Assembly: GCF_003003885.1 (NCBI RefSeq)
Contig: NZ_PVWN01000034.1
Coordinates: 1-46,437 of the forward strand
DNA: 46,437 bases
Source of the DNA: Chlorogloea sp. CCALA 695
Lineage (GTDB): Bacteria; Cyanobacteriota; Cyanobacteriia; Cyanobacteriales; Chroococcidiopsidaceae
Direction: 5' to 3'
The first letter of the stretch is position 1. Each line of letters opens with the position of its first letter. The position numbers and the translations under genes are program-made. Positions 32,920 to 42,678 of the stretch are shown here, in pieces. A model generated the notes under the pieces. That model was given only the letters and a program-made list of their open reading frames with translations. It was not told the DNA's origin and did no database searches.

Positions 32920-33168
32920 ATGTCTAAAAACAAGAAAACATCATCTCAAGAAAAAATAACCCAAGCAGCACAAACGCTAAATGATAAAAATTCTTCCCAG
33001 ATTGCTAAGAAGTTAGCCGGATCAGTTCTTTCTCAGGCTGATTCAAGTAAGCAGACAGGTTCAGAAATGGAAGCTGTAGCTTCTAAAGTGCTTCAAAGCC
33101 CTAAGTACAGTGAGGATACAAAAAGTCTTGCAGGCTCAGTGTTATCACAGTCCAACAAAGATTGCTAA
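32920..33168 (+). CDS. Small Ser/Lys-rich protein with internal repeat
   Basis: This 82-residue protein has two copies of a (K)LAGSVLSQ segment (about residues 32-39 and 69-76) separated by a short helix-rich linker. It is rich in Ser, Lys and Gln, with no signal peptide. The AAAGGA site 5 bases before the ATG supports translation. Similar short AGSxLSQ-repeat proteins occur in cyanobacteria, as far as I remember, without known function. It lies 158 bases upstream of the TIR gene in the same direction and might share its transcript. Confidence 0.65.
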   Translation: MSKNKKTSSQEKITQAAQTLNDKNSSQIAKKLAGSVLSQADSSKQTGSEMEAVASKVLQSPKYSEDTKSLAGSVLSQSNKDC

Positions 33169-33326
33169 TTATTTAGTTCCTCTAATTACTTGGGCAAGGA
33201 ATTCTCTGACGAGATTTGCTTTGAATCAGACAAAATTACTTGCTCAATTTCTTCTGCATGATCGCAGACTACGAAAAGTAATTTTTTAATTGCCTGAGTC
33301 TTATAGTTGAGATTATATTAAAGAGT

Positions 33327-34100
33327 ATGCACTTTACCCATTATGATTTAGGTTACAGGAAAAATGGCGAAATTGCTGAGGTTACTCTTTCAGGGAATGC
33401 AGCAAATATCCGATTAGTTAATAGCTCGAATTTGAGCAATTACAAGAATGGAAAACCGCATCGTTATTATGGCGGACTTGCAAAACAATCTCCTGTTAAA
33501 CTTGCAATTCCAAATTCTGATAATTGGCATATTGTAGTAGATATGCAAGGTTTGCAAGGTCAAGTTCGCTCTTCAGCCCGTATTTTGCCGAGTCTATTAC
33601 CAGAACTGCGCGAAGTTCCGCTATCTTCTATCCCTAGTCTGGTTCAGGACGACCTATCTGTTGATAGTCCTGACAGCCGAAAAGAGTACGATGTTTTCAT
33701 TTCTCATGCTTCTGAAGACAAGGAAGTTATCGTAAGACCTCTAGCTCAGGCTTTAGTCTCTGAAAATCTTCGGGTCTGGTACGATGAATTTGAGTTAAGA
33801 ATTGGCGATAGCTTGAGGAGGAAGATTGATCGTGGCTTGGCTAAGAGTCGTGTTGGGCTGGTTGTTCTTTCTCAGTCGTTTATTGGTAAGGGTTGGACAA
33901 ATTACGAACTTGATGGCATCGTCACTCGCACTATAAGTGGAGAGCAGATTTTACTCCCAATTTGGCATAATATCTCAAAACAGGAAGTTCAAGATTACAG
34001 TCCTTCCCTTGCTGATAAGGTTGCAAGAAGCACAGCAACGCACACTGTAAAAGAGATAGCTGCTGAAATTGCTGATTTGCTCCGTGTGCGTACAATCTAG
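33327..34100 (+). CDS. DUF1883-TIR domain protein
   Basis: This 257-residue protein has a DUF1883-type N-terminal beta domain at about 1-85 (FTHYDLGYRKNGEIAEVTLS, YGGLAKQSPVKLAIP, WHIVVDMQGL) and a TIR domain at 121-257 (YDVFISHASEDKE, RVWYDEFELRIGDS). The catalytic Glu of TIR NADases is probably E194 in W190-TNY-E194, preceded by SQSFIG. Bacterial TIR proteins usually deplete NAD or make signalling cyclic nucleotides after phage sensing. The DUF1883 domain may be the sensor. It lies next to the defence operon on the opposite strand, ending about 240 bases from it. Confidence 0.88.
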   Translation: MHFTHYDLGYRKNGEIAEVTLSGNAANIRLVNSSNLSNYKNGKPHRYYGGLAKQSPVKLAIPNSDNWHIVVDMQGLQGQVRSSARILPSLLPELREVPLSSIPSLVQDDLSVDSPDSRKEYDVFISHASEDKEVIVRPLAQALVSENLRVWYDEFELRIGDSLRRKIDRGLAKSRVGLVVLSQSFIGKGWTNYELDGIVTRTISGEQILLPIWHNISKQEVQDYSPSLADKVARSTATHTVKEIAAEIADLLRVRTI

Positions 34101-34338
34101 TCAGCGTTTGCCCGTAGGAAATAAGTTGACGTTATAATTAGCCTTAGCTCCATGATACATATTCACTTATGAGGTTATTTAACAGAGAATTCCTGAAGGT
34201 AACTATTGCTTTAACGGGCGATCAACAAGGTACTCCAGTTAAACATCAGCGAAATCAAAACCTGGCTGAATTTGCTAGACACTAATGCGGCCCAGATTAA
34301 CTCAGATTAAAGAGTAAGCGCCATTTAGACAAAACTAG

Positions 34339-37098
34339 CTAATGTTGGGTATTTAACCACTCACCAAAGCGATCGCCTTCATCCACTGGTTTGAGATACA
34401 AAGCGCATTCCCTAACTACATCTTCGGATTTAATACCCTGTTTGTTGCACCAGGCAAGTATGCAATCGTTACTTAACTCCTCAATATAGTCGTAGTCAAC
34501 AGAGGCAGTTTCGGTATCTTCTTCGCAAGCAATTAGATCGAGGAGCTTAACTACAGTTGGCTCGTGCAAGTGTTGAGTTTCAGGTTTGTAAATAAGTCCG
34601 TGATACTTCCCTCCGTAATTGAGCAAAACATAAATAGAATGAATGCGCTCTTGAGTTATTTTGGCGCTGATAATGTCGTTAGGAATGCTTTTAGCATAAT
34701 CCCGATGAATCTGTAATTTTGCTGTGTGTTGATAGTAGGGTGAGATATCTAGATCGGCTAAATCATCTATATCTAGTTGAGCCGATTGGATTTTCACCTG
34801 AGAAGCCATGTCTGGCATATTGATTTCTTGTGTATTACTTATAGTTAAAACGGGTAAATCAATTAACTTTTTAGATTCTCCATGACGATTTATAAGATTC
34901 TCCCAGCGTTGATTGATGTTTAGCAACTCATACTTAATATTTGTCTGCTTTACTAAAGTAGGAACAAATGTATATACTTCAACAAGTCGCGGGTAATTGC
35001 AGAATCGTAGGACGCGACCAGCACGTTGAATTGGACCAATAGGAGTCCAATCAATGTCATAGTTAATAACTACAGATGCATCTTGCATATTGACCCCTAC
35101 TCCATGAGCATCTGTTGAAAGAAAAATGTCATAATTTTCTTTGTCTTCAACTACGGTATCATTAGCTAATGGTGCAAATCGTTTAATTAGTTTCTCTATT
35201 TCTTCCGTTTCCTTTAATTGATAATCACTTTCTCTCTCATTAATAGTGGCAGCTACTCGCAGGGAAGGGATCAATTCATTTAGTGCTTGTTTGAGATAAA
35301 CAACAGTTGCCCGTCTTTCGCAAAACACAATAGCTTTCTCCTTTTTAAGCTCAAGAGTTCGCAGAATATGGCAAAGAGCTTGTAATTTAATATCACTTGC
35401 AAAGCTTTCTAATAACAGCTTTTCTAATATGGGAACTAAAACTTGCTGTCGCTGCTCTTGGGGGAATTTAAAATGAGATTTCCCAAGATTGTATCCATTA
35501 ACTCCATTGGGCGTGTTCATAACCCGCTCAATTGCTCCGCGAAGTGCCAATGGTGAGCTTGCCCAAGCTACTTTGACTACTCTTTCTATACTTTTTCGCA
35601 ACATTGGATTAGCTGCTAGCTCGAAGTAGCCCTCACTTATAGCAGAAGTTAATTCTTTCTCCAAAAACAAAGGAAAACTAATACTGTGTAGTCTAAGCTT
35701 AGGAATATAGCGCTTTTCTTCACCAAACTTGATAAAAATTTCTTTTCCCTCAACTTGCCCATAATGTTTAGCTACGTGAGGAGTAGTTAGTTGGGAAGCG
35801 ACATCCAGATCAATAAATTCATCAATTTTGTTAATGTGCCACGAGCAAGCATCATCAATAAATTCTGGCAATAAAGCGCGGTTTTCAGATGTATGAGGTA
35901 GTAAAAATAATTGACTATTAATATTATCAATGTCTTTTGCATAAGGAGAGCCAGTTAATAGCAAAACCTTAAGATTAAGATGACTTTGAAAAAGTGTTTT
36001 CAATCTAGCAAATGCTTTAGCTTCGGCTGGCTGTTTTTTAAGATTAAACAAATCTTGCTGGTAACGATTTCTAAACTGATGACTTTCATCAATAATAAGT
36101 AACCAAGACTGCTCATGACTATTTGCCACAATTTTTTCAAATCTCGTAAGTTGATTATCGTGGGCAGAACTACTCTTATCCAAAGTTTGACGGACAAAAT
36201 AGACACAGGGCAGACCAGCGTTAAGCATTTCGTCCTCCCAGTTCTCGCGTACTGCCTTTGGTCCAACAACCATAACGTTCTGGATCTCGTCTTCTTGACG
36301 AAGATGTAATGCCACATGAACCGCCACGACGGTTTTGCCAAGCCCAGTAGATGCGACAAGCATTGAACCTCTAAACTCGCGGATTTGGCGCAGTGTTTGA
36401 GCAATCATATCAACCTGGTAACTGACAGGTTGTTTCTTATAATTAACTTTAATAGGTTGGAGGTCTTCCAGAGCCAACATAGTTTTTAGATAAATATCCC
36501 AAGGACGAACAAGCAGTAGCCATCGCTGTAATGCTTCTAGTAGTTCTCTGGTAATGTCTACAGCTTGAGCGAAGTAATCATCAAACTCCTTGGCAAGTTT
36601 TACAACCTCGCTCTTATCATCCATAATGTTGCCATCCTCTATTCGCTTCTTCAAACCGCTTTCCGTTAAATTAGACGAAGTTATGATAGCGACCGTGCAA
36701 TCAACTATATAGAGTTTGGCATGATGATCTGTAGCCCTGGCATCTACAAGATGAAAGCGACCAGCTTTCATTTTCTCTACTAGATCGAATACGGTTTGTC
36801 GCCGCTCTCGATCCAAACCAGTACGTAAATCGCGCATAATTTCATCAATTAAAGCTTTACGCGCCCGGTCTTCACCTGGATCGTCAAGACCAACTAAAAG
36901 ATAAACTTGTTTGTTCTTAGTGAATTTTCTTAGCAAGCCCCAACCTCTCATAGTAAAAAAGCCAGAGGCGATCCGAATTTCTTTTTTTGCTTCCTCGAAA
37001 TAAGAACTTATATATCCAAAAGATTTACCTTTTTCAAACCAACTTTTTCGCTTGCTACTGTCTAATTTGCCGGGGTCATTCACCTTTGATTCATTCAT
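34339..37098 (-). CDS. PLD-SNF2-type helicase of the defence operon
   Basis: This 919-residue protein has a PLD domain at about 20-150 with one HKD motif (H126-A-K-L-Y-I-V-D133, then SSNLTESG). An SF2 helicase follows, with Walker A at about 249-256 (ASTGLGKT), DESH at 337-340, and motif VI near residue 720 (QRAGRVLRF) after STDAHGVGVNMQDA. The C-terminal 150 residues are unclassified. Such PLD-helicases occur with restriction-like systems, where the PLD domain may be the nuclease and the helicase the motor. It is the last gene of the minus-strand operon. A 552-base gap containing a pseudogene separates it from the gene before, so it may have its own promoter. Confidence 0.88.
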   Translation of the reverse strand: MNESKVNDPGKLDSSKRKSWFEKGKSFGYISSYFEEAKKEIRIASGFFTMRGWGLLRKFTKNKQVYLLVGLDDPGEDRARKALIDEIMRDLRTGLDRERRQTVFDLVEKMKAGRFHLVDARATDHHAKLYIVDCTVAIITSSNLTESGLKKRIEDGNIMDDKSEVVKLAKEFDDYFAQAVDITRELLEALQRWLLLVRPWDIYLKTMLALEDLQPIKVNYKKQPVSYQVDMIAQTLRQIREFRGSMLVASTGLGKTVVAVHVALHLRQEDEIQNVMVVGPKAVRENWEDEMLNAGLPCVYFVRQTLDKSSSAHDNQLTRFEKIVANSHEQSWLLIIDESHQFRNRYQQDLFNLKKQPAEAKAFARLKTLFQSHLNLKVLLLTGSPYAKDIDNINSQLFLLPHTSENRALLPEFIDDACSWHINKIDEFIDLDVASQLTTPHVAKHYGQVEGKEIFIKFGEEKRYIPKLRLHSISFPLFLEKELTSAISEGYFELAANPMLRKSIERVVKVAWASSPLALRGAIERVMNTPNGVNGYNLGKSHFKFPQEQRQQVLVPILEKLLLESFASDIKLQALCHILRTLELKKEKAIVFCERRATVVYLKQALNELIPSLRVAATINERESDYQLKETEEIEKLIKRFAPLANDTVVEDKENYDIFLSTDAHGVGVNMQDASVVINYDIDWTPIGPIQRAGRVLRFCNYPRLVEVYTFVPTLVKQTNIKYELLNINQRWENLINRHGESKKLIDLPVLTISNTQEINMPDMASQVKIQSAQLDIDDLADLDISPYYQHTAKLQIHRDYAKSIPNDIISAKITQERIHSIYVLLNYGGKYHGLIYKPETQHLHEPTVVKLLDLIACEEDTETASVDYDYIEELSNDCILAWCNKQGIKSEDVVRECALYLKPVDEGDRFGEWLNTQH

Positions 37099-37373
37099 AT
37101 AATGAACTTTTGCAATCCTTAATAGGTGGGGGCTTAAAAAGGCGTAAGCCTAGATTACGCTTTGTGAAATCATAATTGAATTATTTGAGATAAAAAAAGT
37201 TATTTTTCTACAATCTTAAGTTACCTAGATTAAAAAGTAAAAAAGTTTTTAGTTGCATAATTTTTACACAAAGTCGAGATTCAGCTTTAGGTTGGGTTTA
37301 ATTACTACTATTAATTGTCTTTTATGCGATCACGCTATTGTAGGAAAAAGTCGGTCAGGCAATAACGAGTTCT

Positions 37374-37520
37374 ATGGCAACTTATTTAGTTACAGGGGCA
37401 AATCGCGGCATCGGCTACGAATATTACCATCAGATTCAGTCGTGGGGAGATTGTGCGATCACAGTTTGCTGAGAAGCGTCTAAGGAGTTGAAAGTGATAG
37501 GAATCCGAGTAGCTGTAACT
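37374..37520 (+). pseudogene. Decayed short-chain dehydrogenase fragment
   Basis: The plus strand encodes MATYLVTGANRGIGYEYYHQ, the Rossmann glycine motif (TGxxxGIG) and N-terminus of an SDR enzyme. The frame continues IQSWGDCAITVC, then TGA at 37470-37472 where Arg (CGA) is expected, then EASKELKVIGIRV in the same frame. Similarity fades after about 37520. Only the first quarter of the gene remains. The rest of the gap 37099-37650 shows nothing else. Confidence 0.75.
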
Positions 37521-37650
37521 TACCTAGAACAAATACGAGAATCCGAGGTATTAGCTGTGTTATCTTTTGGGCGCAAATCATCAACTGTAGAGTCATGCAG
37601 TATATTAGCTTAAGGTTAGACATATCCTCTCCTCAATTAGAATCAACCCA

Positions 37651-39492
37651 CTATTTGCGAGTCGGATCAAGACACAAATACAGTGCTAACCACCAAAGGT
37701 ATGCTAACTCGGTTGTAAAGAAACGATTGTAATTAAATAAACCATGACAAATCTCATTCCTGAGATTAGATCCCATCCGTTCAACCAACAAACACTTCAA
37801 AGTAAAAATTATGTCCTCATTCAGAATATGCACTAAATCAGGCGCATTCAAAACTTCATGAAGAAGGAGATCATCTTGAATGGGTTCCCTTTTGGAGGTG
37901 ATAAAATCATTCTGCTTCAAAATATAACGCAGAGAATTTTCTAACTGCGGGATCAGCAAGTGCGATGCAATTACAGGATCTTCCTGCAAACCAGCTATTA
38001 AACCTCTGGCGTAAAGAAGTTCACGACCCTTTGGAATAAATGAATTTTCATAGACAACAAAAGATAAATTTTCTAAAGTTACACTGTGTTCAGAGCAAAT
38101 TTGATGGCAAGCTGGAACAATAAAATTTAATCCATACCAAGCTTGATAAAATTTGGCATTCCTGAACATTCTGTTTTTTAAAATATCGTCTCCATGCCCG
38201 TCTAAAGCTTTCGTTTTGCCCTCTTGATCAACAAAAACTGTCGGAAATAAATGATAGAACTTGTAGGATTCCATTTCTTGTTTTGCTTGTGTTTGGATCT
38301 CTTCAACGCTGCGAATTAATTTATATCCAAACGCTAAAGAATATAAAGCATCACGAAGAGTCTTTTCTTTAACTAACTCTTTTGCTACTTGTTGCATCTC
38401 TGGATCATAGAAATCATCTGGTTTAGCAATAGCAATATTAGCCATTTGGGACATTGATTGTTTTTGATAAGCAAGCATCTGTTTATGTAAATTTTGTATA
38501 CGTTCAGAAGTATCTTGGCTCTTGCCAAAGGTATCTTCGATTTTCTCAAAAAGTGCGATCGCATTTTCAATTCGTCCAGCAGCTACAGCGTAAGTATTAT
38601 GCTCATTACCAATGAATGCCTGTTGAGCGTACCAAACCTCTACTTCTCCTAGCTGCAACCTTGCATTACGTTCAGCCTCTTTATCCTTAGCTATCTTGTA
38701 CCACTCACTTTCTATCTGTCTATACGCCGTCTTTTGACAAAAAGCTTGGTGATAGTCAAGACTTTTTTCCGCAAAAAGTGCCTTTTGAGCAGCAAGGACT
38801 GCATATTTCGCTGCATAGCTAGGAAGATCATTCTTAATAGAACTGAGACTTTTGCTTAACTCCTTTTGAAGTATCTGCATCGTACTACCAGTTACAAACT
38901 CATCTTCTACCACTACATAACGCTCTATAAGTTGCTCAATGTGAGCAATGACTGTACAGCGCATCTCTGTACTTTTTCTTCCATCAACTAAACAAGCTAA
39001 TTGTGCTGCTCGCTGTAGCCTTTCATAACAAGTCATCCAATTTTCTGTGGATTCAAGATTTTTAGCTGATTGGAGATAAGATTCTACAGCTATTTTAGCC
39101 ATTTTAATTGGTCTGTCTTTCTCTGGATCTCTTTTACAAATCCAGAGAATATCAGCGATCCTTGCCCGCATTTCAGGATCGATTACCGTTACAATTAACT
39201 CTCTTAACAAAGCTAGTTGATTATCGCATAACACTTCTAATAGAGTTCCTTCTACAATGGACGTACTTTTCAAACTAAAAGGCTCTATAAAAATTGAGGT
39301 AATTTCACTCAAAAAATTAAAAACTTCTTGCCCCAACGTGTCACTAGATAATTGACAATCTTTGGCTATTGCTCGAAATTCTTCGTGATAATTTTGGCAT
39401 TGCTTGAGGTTTACTTGGTTCAGTATCTCCATCCATTGATACTTATCAAAGTCTTCTACCTCAAGTGACAGATTGGACTTAAGTGATGGCAT
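37651..39492 (-). CDS. DUF4209/HEPN-like protein of the defence operon
   Basis: This 613-residue, mostly helical protein has a C-terminal region resembling DUF4209 (LIPQLENSLRYILKQ to the end). It ends in NLR578-NEIC-H583, the R-x4-H motif of HEPN RNases. The N-terminal 450 residues are helical and unrecognised, possibly TPR-like (ERLQRAAQLACLV). HEPN proteins with this motif act as toxins that cut RNA in many defence systems. The gene lies between the DUF499 ATPase (111-base gap) and the PLD-helicase. An effector role is inferred. DUF4209 membership is from pattern memory. Confidence 0.72.
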   Translation of the reverse strand: MPSLKSNLSLEVEDFDKYQWMEILNQVNLKQCQNYHEEFRAIAKDCQLSSDTLGQEVFNFLSEITSIFIEPFSLKSTSIVEGTLLEVLCDNQLALLRELIVTVIDPEMRARIADILWICKRDPEKDRPIKMAKIAVESYLQSAKNLESTENWMTCYERLQRAAQLACLVDGRKSTEMRCTVIAHIEQLIERYVVVEDEFVTGSTMQILQKELSKSLSSIKNDLPSYAAKYAVLAAQKALFAEKSLDYHQAFCQKTAYRQIESEWYKIAKDKEAERNARLQLGEVEVWYAQQAFIGNEHNTYAVAAGRIENAIALFEKIEDTFGKSQDTSERIQNLHKQMLAYQKQSMSQMANIAIAKPDDFYDPEMQQVAKELVKEKTLRDALYSLAFGYKLIRSVEEIQTQAKQEMESYKFYHLFPTVFVDQEGKTKALDGHGDDILKNRMFRNAKFYQAWYGLNFIVPACHQICSEHSVTLENLSFVVYENSFIPKGRELLYARGLIAGLQEDPVIASHLLIPQLENSLRYILKQNDFITSKREPIQDDLLLHEVLNAPDLVHILNEDIIFTLKCLLVERMGSNLRNEICHGLFNYNRFFTTELAYLWWLALYLCLDPTRK

Positions 39493-39603
39493 AAAATGAG
39501 TTATGAGTCATTAATTAATTAAAACCAAAGAAATTCATCTAGCTTATGCTTTGTATAGAATTGCCCCACAATTAGTTGCAATTTAACGAAAGCTGGCTTA
39601 AGG

Positions 39604-42600
39604 CTAATAACGTGATCGCACATCATTATCTAAGCCAAGTTCTTGCAGAGCAATCTTTGTTTCTTCAAGTCTTTGCTCAGAAACTTCACCATCTACAACT
39701 ACCTCTACTTTGAGCCTCAATTTTAAGTCCTTGTTAGCAGCAAACTTGGACAGCACTTTCGTATAAAACTGTGTCCACTTCTGCGGCGCAACTTGTCCAG
39801 ACCAGGTAAGCTGATTGGTTTGAGGAGGCGAAGGAGGTTGAGATGGTGGAGGTATTATTATTTTTTTGTCATCGGGATCTGCAACATCAGGGTCAATAAC
39901 AAGCACTTTTTTCACGTTAAAGCTAATGGAAGATAAAATTGCACCAACGGTCGCTGTAACTGTAAAATTGCCCTCTACTTCTCCAGCAACCAATGTCCCT
40001 TGGGAATCGATACTACCCCCGGTCGCCGTCCACAAAACTTCAGCAATCTTAATATCTCGGTCGTGCTGGTCAAATCCTTGCACAGTGAACGTCTGCCCCT
40101 GGTAAGGATCTAAGATAGCAGTGTTTGGAGAAATAGTTAAGGTAGTTAAGCGCGGTGGGTCAGCTTGCTCTTTTTTGTACTGCTCGGCATCTTCCGCTTT
40201 GATTAGATAAATATCGTCAGAGATTTCAACGGTATCTGCCCCAAGGCTGTTTTCCTGAAAGTAAAATGGTTGGTACTTACCATCAGATGCTTTACCTACA
40301 TAAGCAAAAGCTCCCTCTTTAACACCTTTAGCAATAGTTTCCTTAATCGCATTGGCATTGAGCAACCGGGGGAAGCTGGGGGAGGAGAAAAAGGCATCGC
40401 GGATAGCTTTGGTACTCCATTCCTTGAAGGCAGGCGACCAATTACGCGACAAAAAGCGGGGGGCGATACTATCTTGAATATCGTCCTCCATCTTCAAACG
40501 ATTAATAATAATCGCCGTCATCGACTTCGAGGCATCCGCACTACTAGACGTAACCAAGCCCAGGTCAACGGTACGAAGCGTATTACCTTTACCTAATAAG
40601 ACAATATACTTGTAAGTACGCCATACAGATTCAATCGCATCGCGTTGAGCTCTCTTTAGGTTTTCCTCAAGCTGTCGTTTTTGTACCTCGTTTAAATTGT
40701 CCCATTCTTGTTCCCGAATATCCTCCCAAGCCAGGACTTTACGAGCTTCATCTCTCAATACATTTTCCGAATTAGCGATCGCAAAAATGACGGCACTCTT
40801 GTAAGTACGGTCAGTCGTCCCAGATTCTCGGATAATCTTCTCAACTATTGGGTCTTCTTTGGAACGATCGCTTGCTAATACAGCTAAAGTCAGCGATGGG
40901 GTATTAGGGATATCGCCTGATTGTTCGGGAAAGTAGCGGACATCTACGCCAGGAACGCGAGTAAATACTTTTTTGATTTCTGCCTGAACGCGAACGCTGA
41001 TACTTTCATGTTGAACGCTGGCGCGACGGTCTGCCAAAATCTTATTCAAGTTTGGCGACAAACTAAAATGATATTTGGTACTTTCAACAGTGAGGTAATA
41101 GCAATCAGTTTGCAGCGTATCTAGGACAATTTCAACGCTACCAATATTTAAGTTGGGGTCAGCGATTGCTAACCTTACTTCTGGTAAAGTTGCTTCTGCC
41201 CGGACTACGCCGCCATTGGACTCAAAGAAAATAGTGGAAGCTGCCTTGCGGTGCAGTCTAGCTTTTTTAATCTCGTCTTGGGCTTCGGCATCTAACCGAA
41301 TAGCGTGAGAACCTTTTTTACCGCAAATATCGGTAGTAACTGCCGTTTCCAAACGATTTTCACCCATCTGCTCGAATACTGCCGAGCGAAACATTGGGTC
41401 GTCGAGTGGAGCGCTGCCCAATGTAATTAGCGCATCCTTGTTGTTATTTTGGAAGCCTTCTTGATAGGCACGGGATACCCAAAGAGCTAATAAGCGCAGG
41501 ATACCGCGCGTTCGTTGAAATCTAGGTAGCGTCGCCCACTTGCGCTCAAAAACTGATAGTACAGTAGGGTGGAAGGGATAGGTTGCGGCAAAAGCTTCGT
41601 AGGCATTGTCGATGGGGAACCAGCTAGGAAGTTGGCTGCGATTTTCTAATACCCAATCGGCGTATTGATGGCAAGTTGCGATCGCATCCTTGGGCAGCAT
41701 AATTCTACCGTCTGGTGTTACTGCCCCATCGTCCCATTCAAATAGCCTTCTACGAATAATTTCAGAGGATTCTGCTTCGGCGGACATGACAACGGCTTTA
41801 CCCAAGCGGTCGAGCATTTTTTTAAAGCGTTGCTCGTCTTGCTCGTCGGCGGCAGTATATTCCATCACTGAAGCTGGAATAGAGGCAATTAAAACGATAT
41901 TATCTTCACCTCTAGCCGTTTCCGACAATGCTTGCATAAAGTTGTAAAGGCGATCATGGTAGCCTTTACTGCGGTAACTAGAGACGTAATTAAGAATCTC
42001 GTCCATCAATATTAAGCAGGGCTTATCTTTAGGCAAAAAGGCGCGAATAACATCACCTTTGGGTTCGATAAATTGAGCATCGTGTTCGGCAACAATTGCA
42101 AAAGCAGCTTCACCACCTAACTGGAAAGCAATTTCACCCCAAGGCGTTTTGCGTAAGGGAGTGCCATCATTGCCACCTCGACCTGTAATGGAATCAAATT
42201 CTGTCCCAACAAATACAGCGACCGCCGCCGTCGGTAAGGTTTTAATATCTGCTTGAGCAAGGATTTTATTAACGCCAGTCCAAGACTTAGCAGCTTGTCC
42301 GTTTTGTGCCAGATGGTAGAGCAAGGTTAGAGCGTGGGTTTTACCGCCCCCAAACTGAGTTGCTAGATTATAGACGGCGTTGGCTTCGGTTTTAACTCCT
42401 GATAAACGGCGGATGACTTGCCCAGAAAATTCCGCTAACCAACAGGTAAGGTAAGTGCGGCTAAAGAATTTTTCTGGGTCTTGGTAATCGCTAGGGGCGC
42501 GATGTTCGCGGACGTGATCTAGGTTAACTGCAAATTCTGAAGCATCAAGGGGGCGATTCTCGCGTAAGTCTTCGCGGGGGGTAAGTCCCTCAATTTTGTA

Positions 42601-42618
42601 CCAAGGTTTGAGTGCCAT
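39604..42618 (-). CDS. DUF499 AAA-type ATPase with embedded Ig-like domain
   Basis: This 1004-residue ATPase has Walker A at 88-97 (QFGGGKTHAL) and Walker B at 202-207 (LILMDE). The N-terminus (LKPWYKIEGLTPREDLRENR) is typical of DUF499 proteins found beside DUF1156 methylases in defence loci. Residues of about 824-904 form a bacterial Ig-like (Big_2-like) module (LTISPNTAILDPYQGQTFTV to FNVKK), followed by a Pro-rich linker and a small C-terminal domain. Ig modules are usually extracellular, so this one in a cytosolic ATPase is odd. It lies 60 bases after the methylase gene and presumably acts with it on DNA. Confidence 0.9.
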   Translation of the reverse strand: MALKPWYKIEGLTPREDLRENRPLDASEFAVNLDHVREHRAPSDYQDPEKFFSRTYLTCWLAEFSGQVIRRLSGVKTEANAVYNLATQFGGGKTHALTLLYHLAQNGQAAKSWTGVNKILAQADIKTLPTAAVAVFVGTEFDSITGRGGNDGTPLRKTPWGEIAFQLGGEAAFAIVAEHDAQFIEPKGDVIRAFLPKDKPCLILMDEILNYVSSYRSKGYHDRLYNFMQALSETARGEDNIVLIASIPASVMEYTAADEQDEQRFKKMLDRLGKAVVMSAEAESSEIIRRRLFEWDDGAVTPDGRIMLPKDAIATCHQYADWVLENRSQLPSWFPIDNAYEAFAATYPFHPTVLSVFERKWATLPRFQRTRGILRLLALWVSRAYQEGFQNNNKDALITLGSAPLDDPMFRSAVFEQMGENRLETAVTTDICGKKGSHAIRLDAEAQDEIKKARLHRKAASTIFFESNGGVVRAEATLPEVRLAIADPNLNIGSVEIVLDTLQTDCYYLTVESTKYHFSLSPNLNKILADRRASVQHESISVRVQAEIKKVFTRVPGVDVRYFPEQSGDIPNTPSLTLAVLASDRSKEDPIVEKIIRESGTTDRTYKSAVIFAIANSENVLRDEARKVLAWEDIREQEWDNLNEVQKRQLEENLKRAQRDAIESVWRTYKYIVLLGKGNTLRTVDLGLVTSSSADASKSMTAIIINRLKMEDDIQDSIAPRFLSRNWSPAFKEWSTKAIRDAFFSSPSFPRLLNANAIKETIAKGVKEGAFAYVGKASDGKYQPFYFQENSLGADTVEISDDIYLIKAEDAEQYKKEQADPPRLTTLTISPNTAILDPYQGQTFTVQGFDQHDRDIKIAEVLWTATGGSIDSQGTLVAGEVEGNFTVTATVGAILSSISFNVKKVLVIDPDVADPDDKKIIIPPPSQPPSPPQTNQLTWSGQVAPQKWTQFYTKVLSKFAANKDLKLRLKVEVVVDGEVSEQRLEETKIALQELGLDNDVRSRY

Positions 42619-42678
42619 TATTTATACTCTTAAATTTAAGTGATTTGTTTATAAAGTTTGAAATCAATTGTTCGCTGC

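Noticed and set aside
34169-34285. 38-codon frame (MRLFNREFLKVTIALTGDQQ) between the TIR and helicase genes
   Set aside because: The composition is coding-like, but there is no ribosome-binding site and no recognised family. It may be a relic, but there is too little support to list it.
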